Translations under genes and position numbers: made by a program
The notes under the pieces: generated by a model
The model's database searches: none
What the model was told of the DNA's origin: nothing
Seen by the model: the letters and a program-made list of their open reading frames with translations, nothing else
Shown here: piece after piece, positions 43,391 through 51,135 of the stretch
Layout of the letters: every line of letters begins with the position of its first letter
Position numbering within the stretch: position 1 is the first letter of the stretch
Assembly: GCF_011761475.1 (NCBI RefSeq)
Contig: NZ_JAASRS010000001.1
Span: 2,728,001-2,792,000 of the forward strand
Source: Saccharococcus thermophilus
Lineage (GTDB): Bacteria; Bacillota; Bacilli; Bacillales; Anoxybacillaceae
DNA: 64,000 nucleotides
Direction of reading: 5' to 3'

Positions 43391-44596
43391 ATGATAAGGC
43401 AAGAAATTAAAAATGCTCTCAAGGATACTCTTGACCAAGTTTTGGATAATGCTGTAAGAAGGGCTGGAGGCGTACCCGGAGTGGTCGCAATGATAACAGA
43501 CCGAGAGGGCAACATCTATGAGGGCGCAGCTGGAGTACGCGAGTTCGGAAAGGAAACGCCGATGACCACCGACACAGTGTTTGCCCTTTTCTCGACCACT
43601 AAGGCCATCACCGGCACGGCATTGATGCAATTGGTCGAGGAAGGAAAAGTAAATCTCGACGATCCGGTCAAAAAGTATGTGCCTGAGATTGCCGAGATTA
43701 AGGTTCTCGAAGGGTTTGACGCTAACGGGCAACCGAAACTAAGAGAACCCAGAACCGACATCACGATCAACATGCTGATGCTCCACACCGCTGGCTTCGG
43801 TTACGAGTTCTTCAGTCATGAGGATCGAAGATATCGTGAGGCAAAGGGAATACCTTCCATCCTCACTAGTACCTTTGACTCGATTAAGAGTGTGCTGCTA
43901 TTCGAGCCAGGCGAACGCTGGAACTATGGTGTCAACATCGACTGGGTTGGCAAAGTTGTCGAAGCCGTACGCGGTAAGCGACTGGGCGAAGTGATGGCTG
44001 AGCATATTTTTGCCCCCTTAGGCATGACCGACATAGGATTCACGCTGACGCCGTCGATGGCAGAACGTCGTGCAACCATCCACAGCCGATCCCAGGATGG
44101 CAATATCACGCCACTACCTGATCTCATCCTGCCACAATCTCCTGAAATGGACATGGGAGGACATGGTTTGTATGCCAGCATTGGTGAATACATGAAGTTT
44201 ATCCGGATGATCCTGAATGACGGTGCGGGCGTACTCAAACCGGAAACGGTCGCGCAAATGTCTCAGAACGGACTTGGCGCATTGAAAAGCGGCGGTTGGA
44301 TCTCGTCCGATCCATCACTAGCTAATGACGGTGAGTTCTACCCTGGCGTGCAAAAGTCATGGGCTTATACATTCCAGGTAAACGAGGATCCTATCCCTAC
44401 AGGTCGTCCAGCAGGCCAATTAATGTGGGCAGGACTGGCCAACCTGTTCTACTGGATCGACCGCGAGAACGGCATTGGCGGATTTTGGGCTTCTCAAATT
44501 TTCCCATACCAAGATGTTGCTTCGTACTTGGGCTTCATCGAGTTCGAGTCAGCGGTCTACAGTACGCTGAAGCGGTTAGGTCAAATTGCTACTTGA
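43391..44596 (+). CDS. Serine beta-lactamase-like hydrolase (family VIII esterase type)
   Basis: A 401-residue beta-lactamase-fold hydrolase without a signal peptide. The catalytic SxxK is in LFSTTKAITGTAL (about residue 65) and the YxN motif in WNYGVNIDWVGK (about residue 180). It likely cleaves esters or beta-lactams. Codon use differs from neighbours, with AAG and GAG, AAC, CTG and CGA much more common, and the gene lies in an AT-rich gap; both suggest recent transfer. GGGGGAG lies 10 bases before ATG. Confidence 0.85.
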   Translation: MIRQEIKNALKDTLDQVLDNAVRRAGGVPGVVAMITDREGNIYEGAAGVREFGKETPMTTDTVFALFSTTKAITGTALMQLVEEGKVNLDDPVKKYVPEIAEIKVLEGFDANGQPKLREPRTDITINMLMLHTAGFGYEFFSHEDRRYREAKGIPSILTSTFDSIKSVLLFEPGERWNYGVNIDWVGKVVEAVRGKRLGEVMAEHIFAPLGMTDIGFTLTPSMAERRATIHSRSQDGNITPLPDLILPQSPEMDMGGHGLYASIGEYMKFIRMILNDGAGVLKPETVAQMSQNGLGALKSGGWISSDPSLANDGEFYPGVQKSWAYTFQVNEDPIPTGRPAGQLMWAGLANLFYWIDRENGIGGFWASQIFPYQDVASYLGFIEFESAVYSTLKRLGQIAT

Positions 44597-44718
44597 TTTG
44601 AAGCTGAAATAGCTGTTCTCTAATGGATTTGCCGCCTCCGCCTTAATTCTCTGTCTCTCTCCAGTTACCAAACTAAAAGATATGACAGGCGCCAGTGCTG
44701 TCTACGCAAAAGCAAAAT

Positions 44719-44746
44719 AAAGCTGCCGCAATGAACGGCAGCTTTT
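44719..44746. terminator. Terminator between serine hydrolase and glucosidase genes
   Basis: AAAGCTGCCG / CGGCAGCTTTT stem, next to the glucosidase stop. Confidence 0.8.
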
Positions 44747-44748
44747 AT

Positions 44749-46413
44749 CTATTTCAGCAAATATACACGCGCTTCATAAGGCTTTAGCTTAAAGCGGGTG
44801 GCGTTTTTATGCGGCTTTACGTCATAGTTTTGCAACACTAAGTTTTCGGTGCTTAAGTGGATGCCGTCATAACGGTACAGCGCTGGTTGGTCGCTCAGAT
44901 TAACAATAATGACTGCTTTTTCGCCTCCGAGCGTTCTTGTGTACGCATAAATTGTCGGATGCTTTTCTAAAAGTAAATCGTACGTTCCATAAACGAACAC
45001 TTCGTTCGTTTTGCGAAGCTGAATCATTTTTTTGTAAAACGAAAGCACGGAGTTCGGGTCACGCAATTGTGCCTCAACATTAATAGTCTTATAGTTTTCG
45101 TTTACTTTCATCCATGGCGTTCCCATCGTAAACCCAGCGTTTGGCGCGTCGGACCATTGCATTGGCGTGCGCGAATTGTCGCGCCCCGTTTTCCAAATCA
45201 CTTCCATAATTTCTTCGTGGGAGCGGCCCTTTTCCCGTTCGATTTGATACATTCTTTTAATGGCGACATCATTGTAGTCTTCAATATTCGGAAATTGGAC
45301 GTTCGTCATGCCGATTTCCTGGCCTTGATAAATAAAAGGCGTTCCTTGCATCAAAAAGTAGAGTGCGCCGAGCGCCTTGGCGCTTTCGACCAAGTATTCC
45401 CTGTCATTTCCCCATGTCGAAACGGAGCGGGGTTGATCATGGTTTTCCAAAAACAGCGCGTTCCAGCCGCAATTTTCGAGTCCCTTTTGCCATTTCGTAA
45501 GCGTGCGCTTTAATTGGCGCACATCTACGCCGCCATTCGTTCCTTTGTGCCATAACCCTAAATGTTCAAATTGGAAAATCATATGGAAAATGCCGTCTTC
45601 TTCGCCGACCCATTGTTCGGCATCGTCGACAGTCACGCCGTTCGCTTCCCCGACCGTCATAATATCATAACGCGCAAACGTTTGCATTTTCAACTCTCTT
45701 AAATAATCCATAATCCCCTCTTGGTTCATATGGCCAGCAAAAGACGGAACATAATCCAACCCTTTCGGATTCGGCAAATCCGGCAATCCCGGTTTTTTCT
45801 TAATGTGGGAAATCGCGTCAACGCGGAAGCCGTCAATGCCTTTATCGAGCCACCAGTTAATCATTTGATAAAGCGCTTTGCGCACTTCTTCATTTTCCCA
45901 GTTCAAATCCGGCTGCTTTACATCAAAGATATGCAAATAATATTGGCCGGTTTTCGCATCGTACTCCCAGGCGGAGCCGCCAAAAATACTTTCCCAGTTG
46001 TTCGGCTCTCGGCCGTTTTTTCCATCGCGCCAAAAATACCAATCCCGCTTCGGGTTGTCCCGTGATGAACGCGATTCGATAAACCATGGATGTTCATCGC
46101 TTGTATGGTTAATGACTAAATCTAAAATTACCTTCATGCCGCGCCGGTGAACTTCCTCAAGCAATAAATCAAAGTCTTCCATTGTCCCGAACTCTTCCAT
46201 AATCGCATAGTAATCGCTGATATCATATCCATTATCGGCGTTTGGCGACTTGTAAATCGGGCATATCCATATAATATCGATTCCAAGGTCTTTTAAATAA
46301 TCAAGCTTCTCGATTATACCGCGGAGATCGCCGATTCCGTCCCCGTTTGCATCCATGAAGCTCCTTGGGTAGATTTGATACGCCACTCCTTCTTTCCACC
46401 AAGCTTTCTTCAA
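44749..46413 (-). CDS. malL: GH13 oligo-1,6-glucosidase / alpha-glucosidase
   Basis: A 554-residue cytoplasmic glycoside hydrolase that releases glucose from isomaltose-type or maltose-type oligosaccharides. Start TTG 46413 gives (M)KKAWWKEGVAYQIYPRSF with GGGGGA 7 bases upstream; the 45-codon extension is non-coding. Catalytic triad: Asp in GIDGFRVDAIS, Glu in MTVGEANGV and Asp in LENHDQPR; calcium-site-like DANGDGIGDL. Monocistronic; fits with the MsmX-dependent sugar uptake elsewhere in the window. Alpha-1,6 or 1,4 preference cannot be settled. Confidence 0.88.
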   Translation of the reverse strand: MKKAWWKEGVAYQIYPRSFMDANGDGIGDLRGIIEKLDYLKDLGIDIIWICPIYKSPNADNGYDISDYYAIMEEFGTMEDFDLLLEEVHRRGMKVILDLVINHTSDEHPWFIESRSSRDNPKRDWYFWRDGKNGREPNNWESIFGGSAWEYDAKTGQYYLHIFDVKQPDLNWENEEVRKALYQMINWWLDKGIDGFRVDAISHIKKKPGLPDLPNPKGLDYVPSFAGHMNQEGIMDYLRELKMQTFARYDIMTVGEANGVTVDDAEQWVGEEDGIFHMIFQFEHLGLWHKGTNGGVDVRQLKRTLTKWQKGLENCGWNALFLENHDQPRSVSTWGNDREYLVESAKALGALYFLMQGTPFIYQGQEIGMTNVQFPNIEDYNDVAIKRMYQIEREKGRSHEEIMEVIWKTGRDNSRTPMQWSDAPNAGFTMGTPWMKVNENYKTINVEAQLRDPNSVLSFYKKMIQLRKTNEVFVYGTYDLLLEKHPTIYAYTRTLGGEKAVIIVNLSDQPALYRYDGIHLSTENLVLQNYDVKPHKNATRFKLKPYEARVYLLK

Positions 46414-46495
46414 GGCTGCATCCCCCTCTTTTTGTGCATACGTTTTTAGTACTAACTGTACACTACATGATAGCGATATACAATCTTTTTTGCAA

Positions 46496-46540
46496 AAAAG
46501 AAGGCAGCCTTCTTTTCGACACATATCGGAAGGCTGCGCT
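46496..46540 (-). terminator. Terminator of panE
   Basis: GCAGCCTTC (46504-46512) / GAAGGCTGC (46529-46537) stem; on the minus strand followed by CTTCTTTTTT. Confidence 0.7.
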
Positions 46541-46551
46541 TTTTCCATTTC

Positions 46552-47478
46552 TTACTTTGTTTTGGAGAGATTCGCCTCATAAATTTTTAGATTATGGTAT
46601 ACCACTTTTAACAGCGGTGTTTCGGTTTCGTATTGTTTCGCCAACGAAAGCAAGTAACCTTGCAAATGGTCGGCTTCAATCAACTGCCCTTTTTCCATAT
46701 CGCGCTGCATCGATGACTTCATTGTCGCTTCTATTCCGTTTAATTGCACCAGTTGTTTTTCTCCGATATTATCGGCAATTGGTGCTCCATGCGCCCGCAT
46801 CACGGCTGCAATCTCTTTTAGCAATCCGAAAATAATTTCTTGCCCGTACTTTCCAGAACGAATTGGGCCAATCGGCGCGCGAAACAACGTCGTCACTCCC
46901 GACATCGTTGCAATAAATAAATATTTATTCCACATATCTGTCGCAATGTGCTCACTTAAACGGAAACGGGCGTTGCAGCCGGAAAATAATTGTTCCAACG
47001 CAAGAACGCGCTCCGTCCGCTCCCCGGACCATTCGCCAAAGCGAACATCGTGGGAAGCGCTCGTTTGCACGATTTCCCCATGTTCATTCAATGTTGTTTC
47101 AATAAAGCAAAGCCCGCCGAGCACATTATCTTTTCCAAATTCCTCCCAAAGCAAGTCCATATGCGCCATGCCATTTAACAGCGGCAAAATCAGCGTTGTT
47201 TCGCCTACATACGGTTTCGCGTCGCGAATTGCTTCCGGAAGATGGTACGCTTTGTTGGAAAAAATGACGACATCAAACGGCTCGTCCTGCTCGCCCGTTA
47301 CAATCAGCTTCGGAGATAGCACCGCATCGCCGTGAACACTACGAATCACTAGCCCCTGCTCCTGCAGTCGTTTTTTTCTTCGCTCACGGACAAGAAACGT
47401 CACGTCCACTCCCTTTTCCAGCAATCTTCCGCCAAAATAACCGCCGACCGCACCGGCGCCGACAACAAGAATGCGCAT
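46552..47478 (-). CDS. panE: 2-dehydropantoate 2-reductase (ketopantoate reductase)
   Basis: A 308-residue NADPH enzyme of pantothenate/CoA synthesis. Rossmann motif MRILVVGAGAVGGYFG at the N-terminus, catalytic Lys in DMWNKYLFIATMSG and substrate region in VVIFSNKAYHLPEA. The C-terminal ApbA domain starts near residue 175. Bacillaceae often carry more than one PanE-like protein, so redundancy is possible. Confidence 0.9.
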   Translation of the reverse strand: MRILVVGAGAVGGYFGGRLLEKGVDVTFLVRERRKKRLQEQGLVIRSVHGDAVLSPKLIVTGEQDEPFDVVIFSNKAYHLPEAIRDAKPYVGETTLILPLLNGMAHMDLLWEEFGKDNVLGGLCFIETTLNEHGEIVQTSASHDVRFGEWSGERTERVLALEQLFSGCNARFRLSEHIATDMWNKYLFIATMSGVTTLFRAPIGPIRSGKYGQEIIFGLLKEIAAVMRAHGAPIADNIGEKQLVQLNGIEATMKSSMQRDMEKGQLIEADHLQGYLLSLAKQYETETPLLKVVYHNLKIYEANLSKTK

Positions 47479-47552
47479 CTATGTATTCCCCCTTGCAAAA
47501 ATACGATATTCATTTCCGCATGACTGCCGAACATAAAACAAACGTTATAAAA

Positions 47553-47585
47553 GGAAAAAGGGGAACGTGCCCTTCCCCTTTTTCC
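47553..47585 (-). terminator. Terminator of cstA-ybdD
   Basis: 13-bp stem GGAAAAAGGGGAA / TTCCCCTTTTTCC; minus-strand tail CTTTTATAA. Confidence 0.75.
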
Positions 47586-47597
47586 CTTCTTATCAGC

Positions 47598-47801
47598 TTA
47601 GCAGCAACGCGAAACTTTTCCACCCTTCCCGTTATAACGCGCTTCCTGCACTTCGCAGAAAAACTCTTTTCTTGATTTGATCGGCTCTCCTGGATGGTGT
47701 GTTTTCATATGCTCGACATATTTCTCATAATTGGGAACGCCGACAAGTAAATCAAGAAATTGCTTGCGGTAGGACAGAATCGTATGAAGCCACTTACGCA
47801 T
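47598..47801 (-). CDS. ybdD: YbdD/YjiX-family small protein
   Basis: A 67-residue protein (YEKYVEHMKTHHPGEPIKSR then EFFCEVQEARYNGKGGKVSRCC) of the YbdD/YjiX family. The family is nearly always encoded next to CstA-type pyruvate/peptide carriers and is needed for transport by them in enteric bacteria. ATG at 47801 overlaps the cstA stop and has GAGG 9 bases upstream. Confidence 0.85.
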   Translation of the reverse strand: MRKWLHTILSYRKQFLDLLVGVPNYEKYVEHMKTHHPGEPIKSRKEFFCEVQEARYNGKGGKVSRCC

Positions 47802-49872
47802 AATGTTTAACCTCATTTCCTCCATCTCTTGGAATATAAGGTGCCTCTTTCAACGACACATGTTTGTTTTGCAATACCTTAATCCACGTATTTACAGAAG
47901 AAATCAACATCGCAATGACAACAAGCATGAAAATCGCGCAAAGCGTTGCGTCGATATAGTCGTTCATAATAATTTGATTCATTTGCGCCTCATTTGTCGC
48001 TGGCGCTAAAACTTTGCCTTGGTTTAACGCATCTTTAAACACATTGGCATGGGCGAGAAAACCGATTTTTGGATTGCTGTGGAACAGCTTTTGGTATCCC
48101 GCGGTGAGCGTGGCAACTAAAAGCCAAATCGTCGGAATAAGCGTTACCCAAACGTACGCTTTTTTACCCATTTTGAACAGCACCGTCGTGCCGAATAGTA
48201 ACGCAATTCCCGCCAGCATTTGGTTGGCAATTCCGAACAGCGGCCACAACGTATTAATACCGCCAAGCGGATCGACTACCCCTTGGTATAGGAAATATCC
48301 CCAAGCAAGAACGCACAGCGTCGTTGCGATAATATTGGAAACCAGCGAATCCGTTTTGCCAAGCGGTTTGTAGAAAGTGCCCATAATATCTTGAATCATA
48401 AAGCGGCCGATGCGTGTGCCAGCGTCAATCGTCGTTAAAATAAAGAGTGCTTCAAATAAAATCGCGAAATGATACCAGAACGCCATTAATGTTTTGCCGC
48501 CGATCACCTTCGAGAGAATAACCGCCATTCCAATCGCCAATGTTGGCGCCCCGCCAGTACGTGATAAAATCGTTTGCTCGCCGACATTTTTCGCAAGCTC
48601 TGACAGCATGTCAGGCGTAACGGTAAATCCCCATGACGATACGACTTTCGCTGCTTGCACTACATCTTGACCGATGGCAGCAGCCGGGCTGTTGATGGCA
48701 AAATATGCTCCCGGGGTCAGCACGCATGCTGCCACCATCGCCATGACAGCGACGAACGATTCCATCAACATCGCGCCATAGCCGATCGGGCGGGCATGGC
48801 TCTCGATTTCAATCATTTTTGGCGTCGTACCGGAAGAAACAAGCGCATGGAATCCCGATACAGCACCGCAAGCGATCGTAATAAACAGGAATGGGAATAA
48901 GTTCCCCGCAAATACCGGGCCAGTGCCGTCGACAAATTTCGTTAACGCCGGCATTTGCAAATCTGGCGCTACGACTAAAATGCCTAACGCAAGGCCGACG
49001 ATCGTGCCGATTTTTAAGAACGTGCTTAAATAGTCACGCGGCGCAAGCAATAGCCATACCGGCAATGCCGATGCGACAAATCCGTAAATGATCATCAAGA
49101 TCGCGATCGTTTCGCCTTTTAATGTAAAAATTTCCGCTAACGTTGGGTTTTGTGCTACATGCTGTCCAGCGACGAGGGAAAGCAAAAGCAGAACAAATCC
49201 GAGTAAAGAAGCTTCCCCCACGCGTCCCGGACGAATAAAGCGCATGTAAATGCCCATCAAAATCGCAATCGGAATCGTCGCGGCGATGGTGAACATTCCC
49301 CACGGGCTTCCTACAAGCGCTTTCACAACAACCAGCGCCAAAACAGCCAATAAAATAATCATGATTCCTAAAATACCAAGCGCAGCAATGAAGCCTGTCA
49401 CAGGGCCGATTTCTTCTTTTACCATCTCGCCAAGCGATTTGCCGTTGCGGCGCATCGAAGCGAATAAAATAACAAAGTCTTGCACGGCTCCGCCTAAAAC
49501 AACACCGATCACAATCCAAAGTGTTCCCGGCAAATATCCCATTTGCGCCGCCAAAATCGGTCCAACAAGCGGTCCGGCGCCGGCAATAGCTGCGAAGTGA
49601 TGGCCGAACAACACCCATTTGTTCGTCGGCACATAATCTTTTCCGTCGTTAAATATCTCGGCAGGCGTTTTGCGATTGTCATCGAGCTCAAATACTTTGC
49701 GGGCGATAAACTTGCTATAAAAACGGTATGCTACCGCATACGTACATACAGCGGCAACAATCAGCCAAATCGCATTAACCGTTTCGCCACGGCTTAATGC
49801 GAGGACCGCAAACCCTGCTGCTCCAAGTACAGAAATAAGACCCCAAAGCAAAACGGATTTAAGCCCCTTCAC
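47794..49872 (-). CDS. cstA: CstA-family carbon-starvation transporter
   Basis: A 692-residue membrane protein with about 16-18 helices, including GHHFAAIAGAGPLVGPILAA and FHALVSSGTTPKMIEIESHA. The CstA/BtsT family imports pyruvate or peptides. GTG start at 49872 follows GGGGG by 7 bases. Co-transcribed with ybdD. An AT-rich 330-base gap upstream contains a TATAAT-type element but no clear cre. Confidence 0.93.
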   Translation of the reverse strand: MKGLKSVLLWGLISVLGAAGFAVLALSRGETVNAIWLIVAAVCTYAVAYRFYSKFIARKVFELDDNRKTPAEIFNDGKDYVPTNKWVLFGHHFAAIAGAGPLVGPILAAQMGYLPGTLWIVIGVVLGGAVQDFVILFASMRRNGKSLGEMVKEEIGPVTGFIAALGILGIMIILLAVLALVVVKALVGSPWGMFTIAATIPIAILMGIYMRFIRPGRVGEASLLGFVLLLLSLVAGQHVAQNPTLAEIFTLKGETIAILMIIYGFVASALPVWLLLAPRDYLSTFLKIGTIVGLALGILVVAPDLQMPALTKFVDGTGPVFAGNLFPFLFITIACGAVSGFHALVSSGTTPKMIEIESHARPIGYGAMLMESFVAVMAMVAACVLTPGAYFAINSPAAAIGQDVVQAAKVVSSWGFTVTPDMLSELAKNVGEQTILSRTGGAPTLAIGMAVILSKVIGGKTLMAFWYHFAILFEALFILTTIDAGTRIGRFMIQDIMGTFYKPLGKTDSLVSNIIATTLCVLAWGYFLYQGVVDPLGGINTLWPLFGIANQMLAGIALLFGTTVLFKMGKKAYVWVTLIPTIWLLVATLTAGYQKLFHSNPKIGFLAHANVFKDALNQGKVLAPATNEAQMNQIIMNDYIDATLCAIFMLVVIAMLISSVNTWIKVLQNKHVSLKEAPYIPRDGGNEVKHYA

Positions 49873-50201
49873 ATTTTTTCCCCCTTTGTTGTTTATTAAA
49901 ATTCATTACATTAATATTATATTAATTATTCTGAAAAATTTAAAGAATATTTTTGGATTTACGCTAACCAATAATATAATGGACAAGCATTTCATGCCAT
50001 AAATCCATATATTTACAAAAAGTAAGAAACATTCGCTTTATTATTATTTAAAAAAAGCATAAAATCACGTTTTTTTGCTAAATAATGTAATTAAAGTAAA
50101 CATTAAGGGTATGGAAGTTTCGTTTTTGCTTCGTTTTTTTTCGTCGCAATAACAAACAATGCGACATTCGAACAAATTATTTTAGTAAAGGGTTAGAAAA
50201 C
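49873..50201. other. AT-rich divergent intergenic region
   Basis: About 330 bases between cstA and the membrane-protein gene at 50202. Very AT-rich; a TATAAT (near 49915 on the minus strand) may belong to a cstA promoter. No RNA motif, repeat or small gene was found. Confidence 0.5.
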
Positions 50202-50663
50202 GTGAAAGCAATGGAACGGTTGTTATGGAGCATTGCCCTGCCTGGATTTGGGCAACTTTTAAACAGAAAATATTTTAAAGGCACTTTATTTATCTTTTTG
50301 GAGTTTCTTATTAACATGCAATCGCGGTTTAATGAGGCCATCCGGTTAAGTTTTTTAGGGAATACTCATGAGGCCGCCAACATCATTGACTTTCAATGGC
50401 TCATGTTTTATCCATGTTTATATTTTTACGCGATGTGGGATGCGTTCAAAGATGCGGGCGGAGGGCAAACCCCTTACTCGTTCCTGCCGTTTGTGTTTTC
50501 CGCCTATTTCGTTACCGTCGGCTTGATGCTTTCATCAAGCGTCACATTTTTGGGCATATTTTTCGGTCCTATTTGGCTGCCGATGCTGTTTGTCATTCCC
50601 GGGATATGCATCGGGCGGCTGCTTCAAATTTTATTGCTAAAATTCCATCCCCCGCGCCAATGA
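50202..50663 (+). CDS. Membrane protein of unknown function
   Basis: A 153-residue protein with about four hydrophobic segments and a hairpin-like start LLWSIALPGFGQLLNRKYFKG, similar in style to TM2/DUF5683 membrane proteins. GTG at 50202 with AAAGGG 9 bases upstream. Divergent from cstA; own terminator. Confidence 0.7.
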   Translation: MKAMERLLWSIALPGFGQLLNRKYFKGTLFIFLEFLINMQSRFNEAIRLSFLGNTHEAANIIDFQWLMFYPCLYFYAMWDAFKDAGGGQTPYSFLPFVFSAYFVTVGLMLSSSVTFLGIFFGPIWLPMLFVIPGICIGRLLQILLLKFHPPRQ

Positions 50664-50704
50664 GAAATGCTTGGACAACGAAACAGCATTTCTCATTTTT
50701 CTTT
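50662..50704 (+). terminator. Terminator
   Basis: GAGAAATGC (50662-50670) / GCATTTCTC (50685-50693) then ATTTTTCTTTT. Confidence 0.75.
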
Positions 50705-50768
50705 TCGCCGTAAAATCATAGTTGAATTTTCCAGCGTTTTATTATATGCTTATACCAACAATAACAAA

Positions 50769-50815
50769 ATACTATATATTGTGTTTTTTGTTTAACAAGC
50801 AACTATATATAGTGA
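50769..50815 (+). promoter_or_regulatory. Tandem NrdR boxes of the ribonucleotide reductase operon
   Basis: ATACTATATATTGTGT (50769-50784) and CAACTATATATAGTGA (50800-50815) resemble the NrdR box ACACWATATNTWGTGT. Their starts are 31 bases apart, three helical turns, as is usual for NrdR pairs. Confidence 0.7.
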
Positions 50816-50820
50816 AACCA

Positions 50821-50997
50821 CAAGCAATGGTGTCCGTTCGGACTTAATAGGGAATCTGGTGCGAATCCAGAACTGCCCCCGCAACTGTATGTGCGGACGA
50901 AATGGAACATCCACTGTATGCGCAAGCTCGTTTGGGCGCGCGTATGGGAAGGATCCAAAGTAGGAAGAAGCACGAGTCAGGAGACCTGCCTTGCTTG
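50821..50997 (+). promoter_or_regulatory. Cobalamin riboswitch
   Basis: Contains GGGAATCTGGTGCGAATCC, CTGCCCCCGCAACTGT and the B12 box AGTCAGGAGACCTGCC (50975-50990). P1 is CAAGCAA (50821-50827) with TTGCTTG (50991-50997). Expected to turn off the downstream genes when adenosylcobalamin is plentiful. Confidence 0.95.
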
Positions 50998-51081
50998 GTT
51001 GCGTTTCATGTTCTCCGGGGTGCGAGAAGATGAAACGATGGTGGAAAAGGGCTTCACCTCCCCTTTTTATGCTGTCGTTTC

Positions 51082-51111
51082 ATCCACTCGTTGACCCGAG
51101 TGGATTTTTTT
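51082..51111 (+). terminator. Riboswitch expression-platform terminator
   Basis: ATCCACTCG / CGAGTGGAT stem then seven Ts, 25 bases before the reductase start. A weaker AAAAGGG / CCCCTTTT hairpin lies just before it (about 51044-51067). Confidence 0.85.
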
Positions 51112-51135
51112 ATGGACGACAAGGAGGAGAAAACG

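Noticed and set aside
46435-46448. cre-like TAAAAACGTATGCA before the glucosidase gene
   Set aside because: Three mismatches to the consensus, including the conserved G at position 2.
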